From Chloroflexota bacterium (lineage in GTDB: Bacteria; Chloroflexota; Anaerolineae; Caldilineales; Caldilineaceae), in the NCBI GenBank assembly GCA_018969295.1, contig JAGWYN010000048.1, positions 1-31,491 on the forward strand: a DNA stretch of 31,491 bases, in the 5' to 3' direction. The notes below the pieces were generated by a model. The model made no database searches. It saw nothing but the letters and a program-made list of their open reading frames with translations, and was not told where the DNA came from. The position numbers and the translations under genes are program-made. Position 1 is the first letter of the stretch; the number at the start of each line of letters is the position of its first letter. Shown in pieces: positions 7,149-15,892 of the stretch.

Positions 7149-8303
7149 TCAGAGCTGGGCCCAGCTCGCTGTCAGAAGGGCCGCGCGGCCAGCGATCGCA
7201 TCGACCTGAATCTGTTCGTGGTCGGCGTGGGCGCCCTCCCCCGGCACGCCCAACCCATCCAGCGTCGGCACCCCCAGCGCGCCAGTGAAGTTGCCGTCGC
7301 TGCCCCCCCCGGTGCCCCCCTCGGCCAGTTCCAACCCGACCGTCCGTCCAATCAACCGGACACGCTCGAAAAGGGCGCCGGTCGCGCTGCGTTCCAACGG
7401 CGGCCGGTTCCACCCACCGCTGACCGTCACCTGCGCCCCCGGCAGCACCGGCTGCAGCCGCGCCAGGGCCACAGCCACCCGGCTGGCCTCCGCCTCGGTC
7501 CACGCCCGCACGTCTACCTGCAAAGAAGCCCGGGCCGGCACTACGTTGGTCGCTGTGCCCCCGGCAACCCTGCCGACACTCACAGTGGTCCCTGCCTCCC
7601 GGTCCGCCAACGCCTGGATCGCCAGAATCTGATGGGCGATTTCGGCGATCGCGTTGATGCCCCGTTCTGGGTCGACGCCCGCATGGGCTGCACGGCCCAC
7701 ACTCTCGACCTGAAAAGTCCCAATTCCTTTGCGCGTCGTCTTCAACACCCCGCCCGGCAGCGGCGACTCCATCACCAACACGTAGGCAGCCTCCAATGCT
7801 TCCTGTTCGATCCGTGCACGCGACGAAACACTGCCGATCTCCTCGTCAGAGGTAATGAGCACAGAGATCGGGCGCGGCAGGAGAATCCCCAGCTCACGCA
7901 CTGCCCGCAGCCCAGCTTCGACCAGCACCAGGCTGCTCTGCATATCAAAAATGCCCGGCCCATAGGCCCTGCCCCCCTCCACACGGAAAGGATGGGTCGC
8001 CAAAGAGCCCACAGGCCAGACAGTGTCGTAGTGGCAAAGAACCAGCGCCGGCGGCTGGGTGTCATTGCCGTGCACAAAGCGAGCCAACAGATGGTTGCCC
8101 TGCTCCGGCTGGGGGAGAAGCTCGACCGCTGCGCCAGCAGCCTCCAGGCGCCCCGCCAGCAGGCTGGCAAAGGCGTCGAGCCGCCCCTTGTCGTGGCTGG
8201 GGGTCTCCTGGGTGACCAGCAAGCCGATCGCAGCAAGCAGCTCGTCACAGCGCGGCTCGAAGTAGCTGAGCAGGCGGGCCCCCAACGCTGCGCTGGGGGT
8301 CAC
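7149..8303 (-). CDS. M20-family metallopeptidase (glutamate carboxypeptidase-like)
   Basis: The 384-residue protein has the co-catalytic zinc site of the M20A family: His and Asp in LCHYDTVWPVG, the bridging Asp in YGPGIFDMQSS, the Glu-Glu pair in SDEEIGSVSSR, a Glu in VMESPLPGG and a late His in GEGAHADHEQI. A dimerisation domain lies between, with GRAAHAGVDPERGINAI. It is closest in style to carboxypeptidase G2 and should remove C-terminal acidic residues or split N-acyl amino acids in the cytoplasm, as no signal peptide is present. The GTG start overlaps the lipA stop (GTGA), so translation is coupled to lipA. The pairing with lipA has no obvious metabolic meaning. Confidence 0.9.
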   Translation of the reverse strand: MTPSAALGARLLSYFEPRCDELLAAIGLLVTQETPSHDKGRLDAFASLLAGRLEAAGAAVELLPQPEQGNHLLARFVHGNDTQPPALVLCHYDTVWPVGSLATHPFRVEGGRAYGPGIFDMQSSLVLVEAGLRAVRELGILLPRPISVLITSDEEIGSVSSRARIEQEALEAAYVLVMESPLPGGVLKTTRKGIGTFQVESVGRAAHAGVDPERGINAIAEIAHQILAIQALADREAGTTVSVGRVAGGTATNVVPARASLQVDVRAWTEAEASRVAVALARLQPVLPGAQVTVSGGWNRPPLERSATGALFERVRLIGRTVGLELAEGGTGGGSDGNFTGALGVPTLDGLGVPGEGAHADHEQIQVDAIAGRAALLTASWAQL

Positions 8304-9271
8304 AGCGAACCTGCCGACGCTGCACGCTGCGCCGCTGGAAAACGCGGGCTAAGGTGGGCCTGTCCATCGGCGTGGTAGCTGGAACGCACCAGCGGGCCAC
8401 TCTCCATCCACTTGAACCCGCGCGCCTCCCCTTCTTCCTTGAGCCGTGCAAACTCGTCCGGCGTATAGTAACGCACAATCGGCAGATGAAAACGGCTGGG
8501 CTGCAGATACTGGCCGATCGTCATGATGTCCACCTCATGGGCCCGCAGGTCATCCATGACCTGCAAAATCTCCCCCCAGCTCTCCCCCAGCCCGACCATG
8601 ATCCCTGACTTGGTCAGCGCCTCGCTGTCCATCTGCCGGGCACGTTGAAGCAGCTCCAGCGTGCGCGGATACCGGGCCTGCGGGCGCACGGTGCGGTAGA
8701 GCCGCGGGACCGTCTCCGTGTTGTGGTTGAGAATCTCGGGCTGTGCGTCCATGACCACCTGAAGCGCCGGCCAGTCCCCCTTGAAATCTGGGATCAGCAC
8801 CTCGACCGTGCAGCCGGGCACCAGCTGGCGAATCCAGAACAAGCTCTCGGCAAAGACCCACGCCCCACCGTCGGACTGTTCGTCGCGGTTGACGCTGGTC
8901 AACACAGCATGGCTGAGCCCCATCGCACGGATCGACTCGGCGACACGGCGAGGCTCATCCGGGTCCAACATCCCTGGACGGCCAGTCTTGATCTTGCAAA
9001 ACCCACAGGAACGGGTGCAGGTATCCCCCATGAGCAGAAACGTGGCTGTGCCGCGGCCCCAACATTCGCCAATATTGGGGCACATCGCCTCTTCACAGAC
9101 CGTGTGCAGGCGCTGGCCGCGAAAGAGTGCGGTCAACTCGCGGTATTTGGGGCTGTCTGCGGCACGCACGCGCAGCCACTCGGGCCGACGCCCACGCGTC
9201 AGGCCGTTTTCAGAAACCGACGGGGCTGGCTCCAAGGTGATTGAGCCAAATTCGTTTTGTGTGGTTGTCAT
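8300..9271 (-). CDS. lipA: Lipoyl synthase LipA (radical SAM)
   Basis: LipA inserts two sulfur atoms into octanoyl groups bound to lipoyl-dependent proteins. Both cluster motifs are present. The auxiliary iron-sulfur site is Cys59, Cys64 and Cys70 in VCEEAMCPNIGEC, and the radical-SAM site is Cys85, Cys89 and Cys92 in CTRSCGFC. The C-terminal RSSYHAD holds the serine that ligates the auxiliary cluster. LTSVNRDEQSDGGA, HNTETVPRLY and TKSGIMVGLGE are further LipA blocks. ATG 9271 is chosen because AAGGAGG lies just upstream. An in-frame codon eight residues earlier overlaps that site. The protein is 323 residues and looks intact. No lipB or lipoylated enzyme gene is in the window. Confidence 0.97.
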   Translation of the reverse strand: MTTTQNEFGSITLEPAPSVSENGLTRGRRPEWLRVRAADSPKYRELTALFRGQRLHTVCEEAMCPNIGECWGRGTATFLLMGDTCTRSCGFCKIKTGRPGMLDPDEPRRVAESIRAMGLSHAVLTSVNRDEQSDGGAWVFAESLFWIRQLVPGCTVEVLIPDFKGDWPALQVVMDAQPEILNHNTETVPRLYRTVRPQARYPRTLELLQRARQMDSEALTKSGIMVGLGESWGEILQVMDDLRAHEVDIMTIGQYLQPSRFHLPIVRYYTPDEFARLKEEGEARGFKWMESGPLVRSSYHADGQAHLSPRFPAAQRAASAGSL

Positions 9272-9314
9272 CGTCCCCTCCTTTTGTGCGGACAAAGTCT
9301 GTCCATCTGCCTTG

Positions 9315-10820
9315 TCATTCCCTGCCTGCAGCCGGACTTGCAGCCGGACTTGCAGCCAAGGTCACCGCAGTGGCCATCCCCACATAGAGCCAAAACAGGA
9401 CGGCCATGTGCGGGTAGGTCAGGTTGAACCAGTAATGGTCGAATATCCCGCTGACCAGGGCACCGACCACTGCCCCCGTGTAGCCGAGCAGCAGCGCCTC
9501 CATGCGATCGTCCAGCGCACGCTGCCAGGCACGCTGCACCAGACCAAAAAACACCGCCAGCACCGCCACAAAGAGCGCCAGTCCCACCCCCCCCATCGTT
9601 TGGGCGATGATCAGGTAGAGCATGCTGACCCCCAGGTAGAGATCGAGGTCGGGCGTGCCTGTAAAGCCAACCCCAAAGAAAGGGTAACGTCCGATCAGAA
9701 TCAACGCATCCTTGTACTCGCCAAAACGCATCTGGGTCGCCAGGTCCTGGCCGGCAAAGCCTTCCAGCAGCCGGGCCACATATTCCTGGGTCACCGGCAG
9801 CAGCAGCAGACAGAGCAGGCCAACGATTCCCAGCGGGATCAGCCGTCGGTACTTGAGGGCCGCCAGCAGCGCCAGCGAAGAGGCCAGCCCCAGCAACGCC
9901 GATCGGCTGTAGGTCAGATAGAGGGCCAGCACCGCAGTCAGCCACATCACCAGCGTCAGCCAGCGCGGCAACAGCGGGCGGCTGGAGACCAGCTGGGGCA
10001 ACAGCAGCGCAGCCACCAAAATCATCATCCCCCCCAGCACATTGGGGTCGACCGCAGTGCCGATCGCCCGCAGGGTGCCGTTGGGGTCATCCTCGATAAA
10101 ACGCAGCGCCCCCGCTCCCCCCGGATAGTCGAAGCGCGCCAGCTGATCCAGAATCCAGACCGTTCTCTCCTGGGGCAGCAGATAAAACAGAACCGCCACC
10201 GCGGCTGCACCCCAGCCGGCCAGCAGGACCCAGCGCGAAACCCAGAAGGCCTCTGCTGCGCTGCGCACCGTGTTGACCACCACAAAAAACAGCGCAATCC
10301 CGATCAAGATCTCCAAAAAACGACGCAGCAGAAAAGCATTGGCCGGGCTATGAGACAGCCCCAGGGCAAAACTGAAAAGCGCCATCAACAAAAAAAGCAG
10401 CACCGGCAGGCCGAGCGGGGACGCCACAAAGTCCTCCTGCCAGCCGACAATCCACTTGAACAGCCAGACAAAAAAAAGCGCCGCCAGCGCCAGATCCAGA
10501 AACGTGGGCTTGAACCCGATCGAAAACGGCAGACTGGCAAACGGAACCAGAAAGACCACGCCACACAGCGCCACAAACCCCCAGTGCGTGTCGTTGAGAA
10601 TCAAAGCCATTCCAATGATCGCCGCCGCAGCCACCAACGCCAACAACGGGCCCGCAATCCCAATCCACAGCGTGCTCAGCAGCGTACCGGCCAACAACAG
10701 CAGCCCCAGGGCCCCCAAACGCACCAGCGGCTGTGGCGCAAACAAACTCGCCTGGGCCCAGCGATAGCCCCCCTGCAGCCAATCAGCTTGTCTGCCTCGC
10801 TCTCTCCTCACGCTGTCCAT
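9315..10820 (-). CDS. O-antigen ligase/polymerase-like multi-spanning membrane protein
   Basis: The 501-residue protein is mostly hydrophobic, with about eleven membrane segments. Towards the C-terminal side is an outer loop with RFGEYKDALILIGRYPFFGVGFTG-type sequence, the signature region of the Wzy_C/WaaL O-antigen ligase family, preceded by TYSRSALLGLASSLALL. Such proteins polymerise glycan repeats or ligate them to an acceptor at the outer face of the membrane. The start lies 2 bases after the stop of the LysM gene, which indicates coupling. The short C-terminal tail has a DNA repeat encoding AASP. Whether it is a polymerase or a ligase cannot be told, and no glycosyltransferases are nearby. 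Confidence 0.78.
   Translation of the reverse strand: MDSVRRERGRQADWLQGGYRWAQASLFAPQPLVRLGALGLLLLAGTLLSTLWIGIAGPLLALVAAAAIIGMALILNDTHWGFVALCGVVFLVPFASLPFSIGFKPTFLDLALAALFFVWLFKWIVGWQEDFVASPLGLPVLLFLLMALFSFALGLSHSPANAFLLRRFLEILIGIALFFVVVNTVRSAAEAFWVSRWVLLAGWGAAAVAVLFYLLPQERTVWILDQLARFDYPGGAGALRFIEDDPNGTLRAIGTAVDPNVLGGMMILVAALLLPQLVSSRPLLPRWLTLVMWLTAVLALYLTYSRSALLGLASSLALLAALKYRRLIPLGIVGLLCLLLLPVTQEYVARLLEGFAGQDLATQMRFGEYKDALILIGRYPFFGVGFTGTPDLDLYLGVSMLYLIIAQTMGGVGLALFVAVLAVFFGLVQRAWQRALDDRMEALLLGYTGAVVGALVSGIFDHYWFNLTYPHMAVLFWLYVGMATAVTLAASPAASPAAGRE
9328..9357. repeat. 12-bp tandem repeat at the 3' end of the O-antigen-ligase-like gene
   Basis: GCAGCCGGACTT occurs twice in tandem, followed by half a unit. 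It encodes the alanine/serine/proline tail of the membrane protein, and copy changes would stay in frame. Confidence 0.6.
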
Positions 10821-10822
10821 CG

Positions 10823-13777
10823 TTACTCGCGTTCGACAGGCGGGACAAAACAGATCTCTTCCGGCGCCAGAGCCGGATGGTTGTAGCCAAAATGGTCGGT
10901 GATCTGCCAGGTCAGGGTCTCCCGATCAAACAACGGCTGCAGCGCAGCACAGGCCAGCTCGGCGTCCCCTTTTTCGCCGTACGCTTTCAGCCAGGCTGCT
11001 GCTGCCCTGCTGTAGGCACCCTCCGGCTGGCTCTGCTGCAGCTCGGCCAGCACCCCCGCAGCCGCTTCCTCCTGCCCATCCAAAACCAACGCCTGCACCA
11101 GCCGGAAACGGGCCAGCCCCTGCAGCCACACCATCTCTTCCGAGGCTGGGATCCCATAGATCGAACAGGCCTCTGCGGTCGGGGCGAGGGCGGCCTGGTA
11201 GAGTTCAATCGCCGGTGCATAGCCGGTGAGACTTGCAGCATGCAAGGCGACATCGGCCTCCACAAGCCGCAACCCCAGACAGCCAGCGTTCTCGTCCCCC
11301 CGATCGTAGGTCCAACTGAGCCGCTGGAAAGGAGCTCCGTCCACGCTCTGCCAGATCTCGCTGTGTTCGATCGGAAGCCCTCCCTCAGGAGTCTCGCTCA
11401 CCCCGCCGGTCAGCACCAGCTGCTGTCCCTGACCTGGACCGGACACAGCCGCCGCAAATTCTGCGCTGCCCTCCACGATGGCTGCCCCCGGTTCGATGGC
11501 CGGGCGATAAACCTTGCCGTCCCAGCCGACGATCTGGATCTCCTGCACACAGAACGTAGAGCAGCCGGTCACACTCCAGGCCAGCTCGACACGCGAATCT
11601 GCGTTCAGGTCGTCGACCGCCAAAAGCCTGGGCTCCCCATAGATCTCCGGCGAATAGACCAGTGTGTAGCTGCCCTCTGCCGCAGCATGATAGACCAGCA
11701 GAGCCCCCTGCGCTCCTCCCGGCCCATACCCCAGGTCGCTGACGATCGTGGGCAAAAACAAGGCATCCTCGCGGCCGTCCCCATTGAAATCGGCAAGCCG
11801 CATCCCACCGCGCTCGTCGGTCATCCCATCGCACAGCCGCAGCCAGGTCTCGACAATCAGCGGGTCCCCCTCCGCCAGCGACAGCACAGCAGGCAGCGCC
11901 GCTGCATAGCCATCGAGCGCAGCCGGGCAGTCGGGCAGCTCGCCAGCCTGTCCGGCGACGACCGGTGCCGGAAGCAGGGCTGTGGTCGCCGTCAACGTCA
12001 ACAACGGGGTCAGCTCGCTGCTGGCAGCCACCGGCTCGCTGCCCACATCACTGCTCACATCGCTGCTCACAGCCCCCTCCTCGACGGCAGCTTCTGGCAG
12101 GTCGAGCAGAGGGCACAAATCGGCCGCTGTCACGCTTGGATTGGCATAGCCGTAGTCAGAAAGCGCCTCAAAAGTGAGCGGATTGGCCTCCGCATAGGCA
12201 GTGGCGGCAGCACAGGCGCTCTCCACAGCCCCGCTGGCAGAAAACTCTGACCACCAGGCCTCTGCCAGCCCAAGATAGAGTGAGTCGGCAAACGCCTCCT
12301 TCAGCTGGTCGACAGTGGCAGCAGCCAGGTCAGCATTTCCAGAATAGGCGTGGACCAGTGCCAGACGAAACAGGCTGAAACTGCGCAGCTCGACCAGCTC
12401 GTTGTCCCGCTGACCACAAGGACGCAGACTGCGGCTGACCACAGCCTGGCTGTACAATTCACGCGCCAGCTCCAGCCCAGCCTCAGAAGACTGCAGCAGC
12501 GCTGCGTTGGCGTCCAACACCTTGAAATAAAGACAGTTGCTGGCAGCATAGACCGTCTCCAACAAACTGTAGGGCGCTCCCTCGAGGCTGCCCCAGATCT
12601 CTGTGCGTGCACGTTGGGGACCCGCGCCGCTGCCGCCGTATTCGCCGCCCTGCAAAACGACCTCACGCCCCTGCCCAACAGCGCTGCTCTCGTCTAGCTT
12701 GACCTCAGCGTAGGCCATCACTATCGAGCTTTGACTCCAGTCGACCCACTTTTTCCCATCCCAGCTGCGCACCAGGAGAGTGTCAAAACAGGTGTCAGCG
12801 CCACACGTCGTATCCACCCAAAGCAGATCAGGCTGTTGGTCCAGGTTGACATCGCTGGCCGCCAGGATCGTCACCCGGCCGGCAGGGCGTGCCTGATACC
12901 TCAATTCAGCCTCTTCACCGACGCTCATCACCACCAGCAGCTCGCTCTCGGCGGCCACAGCCTTCTCGCTGTCGACCTGCAGCACCAGCGCCCAATCTGG
13001 GCTGCCGTCTCCGTTCCAGTCGCCGCTGCGCGTGTTTTCTTCGTCCAGCACCGCGCAGCCACGCAGCATGGCCAGCACCGCCGCCAGCCCGTCTGGCTTC
13101 GTCAACCCCTCCTCGACCCAGCCAGGATAGTCGCTCCAGAGCTCGGGGCAGTTCGCCATCGGTTCGGCAGACGGCTCTTCGGCAGACGGCTCTTCGGCAG
13201 ACGGCTCTTCGGCGGGTGCCGGGGTTTCCGTCGCCGCAGGGGATTCTGGGCTGGAGGCTGGGGGAGTGACCGCTGGAACGGTCAAAATTTCATCTCGGTA
13301 GAGCACCAGACCCGGCCGCACCGCCTGCGGATTGGCAGCCCGCAGCAGATCGGCGCTGACCCCCAATTTTTGAGCGACGCTGTTCCAGGACTCGCCTGCT
13401 TGCACCTGGTACGTCTGAACAGCAGCTGCTTCCTGGCTTGCAGCCTCCTCCGGCACTGCGGTCGGCGGCACTGCGGTCGGCGGTTCGCTGGTAGGTCCTG
13501 GCAGCACAAGTGTTTCGCCGACGATCAGCCAGCCGCTCTCGCGTACAGCCCCTGGGTTGGCGGCCTGCAGCGCCTCAATCGAAATCCCAGTGCGCGCCGA
13601 CAGGTTGGTCCACGAATCGCCCGGACGGACCTCATAGGAGGTGCCCGGGGTCTGCGCGACAAGGGGGGCTGCGGCAGGCCACAGCAGCAGGCTGGCCATC
13701 GCCAGCCCCAACATTCCGGCCCACTGAACGCGGCGCCGGCGGGCTGCCCGCTGCGCTTGAGGATTGGGTTGAATCAT
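10823..13777 (-). CDS. Secreted LysM protein with a duplicated Asp-loop plus helical module
   Basis: This 984-residue protein has a basic N-terminus and a hydrophobic segment ending in VAQ (residues 20-42), so it is probably exported. Two LysM domains follow (about 48-93, with YEVRPGDSWTNLSARTG; and 122-168, with YQVQAGESWNSVAQKLG) that should bind peptidoglycan or another glycan. A Pro/Glu/Ser linker contains three EEPSA units. Two copies of a roughly 380-residue module come next. Each has calcium-loop-like motifs (DWNGDGSPD and DVNLDQQPD; DFNGDGRED and DLNADSRVE), a WDGK stretch, an EIW stretch, a helical TPR-like part and an ending like DYGYANPS or HFGYNHPA. No catalytic motif is recognised. 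It is coupled to the O-antigen-ligase-like gene, suggesting an envelope role. Start context is weak. Confidence 0.8.
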   Translation of the reverse strand: MIQPNPQAQRAARRRRVQWAGMLGLAMASLLLWPAAAPLVAQTPGTSYEVRPGDSWTNLSARTGISIEALQAANPGAVRESGWLIVGETLVLPGPTSEPPTAVPPTAVPEEAASQEAAAVQTYQVQAGESWNSVAQKLGVSADLLRAANPQAVRPGLVLYRDEILTVPAVTPPASSPESPAATETPAPAEEPSAEEPSAEEPSAEPMANCPELWSDYPGWVEEGLTKPDGLAAVLAMLRGCAVLDEENTRSGDWNGDGSPDWALVLQVDSEKAVAAESELLVVMSVGEEAELRYQARPAGRVTILAASDVNLDQQPDLLWVDTTCGADTCFDTLLVRSWDGKKWVDWSQSSIVMAYAEVKLDESSAVGQGREVVLQGGEYGGSGAGPQRARTEIWGSLEGAPYSLLETVYAASNCLYFKVLDANAALLQSSEAGLELARELYSQAVVSRSLRPCGQRDNELVELRSFSLFRLALVHAYSGNADLAAATVDQLKEAFADSLYLGLAEAWWSEFSASGAVESACAAATAYAEANPLTFEALSDYGYANPSVTAADLCPLLDLPEAAVEEGAVSSDVSSDVGSEPVAASSELTPLLTLTATTALLPAPVVAGQAGELPDCPAALDGYAAALPAVLSLAEGDPLIVETWLRLCDGMTDERGGMRLADFNGDGREDALFLPTIVSDLGYGPGGAQGALLVYHAAAEGSYTLVYSPEIYGEPRLLAVDDLNADSRVELAWSVTGCSTFCVQEIQIVGWDGKVYRPAIEPGAAIVEGSAEFAAAVSGPGQGQQLVLTGGVSETPEGGLPIEHSEIWQSVDGAPFQRLSWTYDRGDENAGCLGLRLVEADVALHAASLTGYAPAIELYQAALAPTAEACSIYGIPASEEMVWLQGLARFRLVQALVLDGQEEAAAGVLAELQQSQPEGAYSRAAAAWLKAYGEKGDAELACAALQPLFDRETLTWQITDHFGYNHPALAPEEICFVPPVERE
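13163..13213. repeat. 15-bp tandem repeat in the linker of the LysM gene
   Basis: TTCGGCAGACGGCTC is repeated three times exactly, plus the first six bases of a fourth copy. On the minus strand it encodes the EEPSA repeats between the LysM domains and the first duplicated module. The exact identity at DNA level points to recent expansion by slippage. Confidence 0.75.
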
Positions 13778-13841
13778 CCTGGTTTCTGCTTTCTTGACGA
13801 TGCGCTATCCTGTCGACAGCGCTCTTCCCCGCTGGCCACGT

Positions 13842-14993
13842 TTACTGATATGCAATGTCCGGGATCTGCTGGACAACCTGGATCCAGCTCTGGCCCGGTT
13901 TGAGCGGAATGGGGAGCTCGCCCGGGCCCAGCCAGCGCGGCGGTGCCTCTTGACTGCCCCGCCAGGTTCCTTCATAGACTTTGCCGTCTCGGAACACACG
14001 CAGATCGCCGAATTCATGCAACTTGATGTTGATCCCCTTGGTCCCCAACGTATCTTCGATGATGTCGGTCAACTCATGCGCTGCTGCGACGACGACCACA
14101 TTCGAGGCGACGATTGGGCCGTTGCTCGCCGGGTCAAACTGCTGGACCCCCCCCTGGAAACGCACATAGCCGTCCAGAGCAGCATCGTAGCGCCACTCGA
14201 CTGTGTTGCCTCCCGGGTAGGGGATATCGATCACAGTGGCTCCCCCCGCCTCATTGGGAGGCGAATTGACATCAAAGACAAACCCAGGCTTGCTCCACTC
14301 GGTGGCAATCCCCTGATCCACCAGCCACTGGCGCACCCCGTCGGTGCGCGCTTGCAGCCGGGTACGGTAGTCGGTGCCCAAATTGGTGAAATAGCGGTTG
14401 TTGGAGGGGTCGTCCAAATCGGCGTCGAGATAGGGAAAACCGACCTCATTTTTGAGCAGGTACCGGATCGCGTCGCTGCCTCCCGAGCAGGCCAGCACCC
14501 CGCCATACATCTGCACCATCCAGATATTCGGATAGCGGGCCGAGCGGACAGGACCGATCCGGTCAGCAGTCTGGCTCTGATAGAGGGCGGTCAGGCGGGT
14601 CAGCGAATAGCCGTCGACGATGTACTCGAAGATCAGGTCGGCTCGGCTCAGCCCCCAATGGGCTTCGCGGCCCGCAGCATCGTTGTTGACACAGACAAAG
14701 ATCGGCAGCTGCCGCAGGAGCGCCGGGTCCGCGGCCGGCAGCCCGGTGAACGGGGCAAGGTTGCCCGCAGTCGGCAGGGGCTCGGGGGTCGGCGTCGGCA
14801 TGACCAGCGGCACCAGGGTCGCAGTCGGCGCAGCGGCTGGCTCGGCGGGGGCTGCCTCGGCAGGGGCCGCCTCGGCGGGCGGCGGCGTCTTGGTCGGCGT
14901 GGCCGTCGGAGCCGGATCTCCTGCCCCACAGCCGGCCAACAGCAGAATCACAAATACCCACGGAACAAACAGACGGCCAGAGTCGGTGAACAT
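13842..14993 (-). CDS. DUF3048 (YerB-like) lipoprotein
   Basis: The 383-residue protein begins MFTDSGRLFVPWVFVILLL followed by the lipobox AGC, so it should be lipid-anchored outside the membrane. A linker rich in Pro, Ala and Thr leads to APFTGLPA, the usual opening of DUF3048 proteins. The family core follows, with HWGLSRADLIFEYIVDG, LTRLTALYQSQ, RIGPVRSARYPNI and a C-terminal domain with GGVQQFDPASNGPIVASNVVVV. The biochemical function of this family is not known to me. It is often found with cell-envelope genes. The start at ATG 14991-14993 is preferred over a longer frame because it gives a correct signal peptide with AGGG upstream. It lies between an aminotransferase gene and the LysM gene. 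Confidence 0.88.
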   Translation of the reverse strand: MFTDSGRLFVPWVFVILLLAGCGAGDPAPTATPTKTPPPAEAAPAEAAPAEPAAAPTATLVPLVMPTPTPEPLPTAGNLAPFTGLPAADPALLRQLPIFVCVNNDAAGREAHWGLSRADLIFEYIVDGYSLTRLTALYQSQTADRIGPVRSARYPNIWMVQMYGGVLACSGGSDAIRYLLKNEVGFPYLDADLDDPSNNRYFTNLGTDYRTRLQARTDGVRQWLVDQGIATEWSKPGFVFDVNSPPNEAGGATVIDIPYPGGNTVEWRYDAALDGYVRFQGGVQQFDPASNGPIVASNVVVVAAAHELTDIIEDTLGTKGINIKLHEFGDLRVFRDGKVYEGTWRGSQEAPPRWLGPGELPIPLKPGQSWIQVVQQIPDIAYQ

Positions 14994-15022
14994 AGGTCGC
15001 ACCCTAAAAAATTTGAAGAGAC

Positions 15023-15892
15023 TCAACGAGACAACAATGAAATCGGCTCTTGACGCACAGCCTGGCAGAACAGTTCCAACAGCTGCTGGGTACGGCCCCC
15101 AACCCGGCCATCGGCGATCGTCTGGTCGTCGACCCGCACGATCGGCAAGATCTCTTTGGTTGTGCTGGTGATGAACAGTTCGTCGGCCTGCGCCAGTTCG
15201 CTGCAATGCACCGGGCGTTCCACCACCTCCAACAGGTCAGCGGCCAGCTCCAACACAGCCGAGCGTGTGATGCCGGGCAGCACCTCCCCCGTCGGCGTGA
15301 TCAGCTGATCCCCCCGCACCAAAAACAGGTTGCTGGTCGTACATTCGGACAACCAGCCCTGGGGGTCGCAGTACAGCGCCTCGACCGCCCCTGCCTGCCT
15401 GGCCCGCCGCTGCCCGCGAATGGCGGTGACATAGTTCAAGCTTTTGACAGTCGGCATAAAACGGGGCAGATCCACGGTGATCAGGCTGGCCCCGGTTTGG
15501 TAGAGGGACTCTGGAACGGGCCTGACCGGCTCGACCATCACCAGAAGCGAAGGACGGTCTTCTGGCATCAAAAAGGTCCCTGAAGAACCGCCGGTGACAA
15601 TCACCCGGACCGTTACATCGCGGGCATCATTTTGTGCCAGCGTCGCTTCCACGATCTGGCCGATCTCCTCCAACGACCCAGGCAGTGCCAGCTCGATCTG
15701 AGCTGCCGAACGCTGCAGCCGTTCAAGATGGGCGCGCAGCCCAAAGGGGCGCACGCCGTAGGTACGCAAGACCTCAAACACCCCGTACCCACGCACCAGC
15801 CCCAGATCGTCGACCCCCAGCGCTGCCTGCGCTGCCGGTAAAAAACGGCCGTTCACATAGTACATGGAAGTGCGTGGGGCGCGCTCGCTCAT
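15023..15892 (-). CDS. Class IV PLP-dependent aminotransferase (branched-chain or D-amino-acid type)
   Basis: The 289-residue protein has the fold-type IV pattern, with YYVNGRFLPAAQAALGVDDLGLVRGYGVFEVLRT at the N-terminal side. The PLP lysine lies in PTVKSLNYV, and then come EALYCDPQGWLSECTTSNLFLV, the phosphate-binding LPGITRSAVLEL and a late DELFITSTTKEILPIV. This fits branched-chain aminotransferases, D-alanine aminotransferases and aminodeoxychorismate lyases alike, and sequence inspection cannot decide among them. The ATG at 15890-15892 overlaps the proA stop as ATGA, so it is translated together with proA. An in-frame start 11 codons upstream lies inside proA and is less likely. The DUF3048 gene follows after 29 bases. 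Confidence 0.88.
   Translation of the reverse strand: MSERAPRTSMYYVNGRFLPAAQAALGVDDLGLVRGYGVFEVLRTYGVRPFGLRAHLERLQRSAAQIELALPGSLEEIGQIVEATLAQNDARDVTVRVIVTGGSSGTFLMPEDRPSLLVMVEPVRPVPESLYQTGASLITVDLPRFMPTVKSLNYVTAIRGQRRARQAGAVEALYCDPQGWLSECTTSNLFLVRGDQLITPTGEVLPGITRSAVLELAADLLEVVERPVHCSELAQADELFITSTTKEILPIVRVDDQTIADGRVGGRTQQLLELFCQAVRQEPISLLSR

Noticed and set aside
8781..10886. A 700-codon plus-strand frame across lipA and the O-antigen-ligase-like gene
   Set aside because: It is antisense to real genes. The product is a low-complexity Gln/Arg/His/Pro mixture that mirrors the membrane-protein codons on the other strand.
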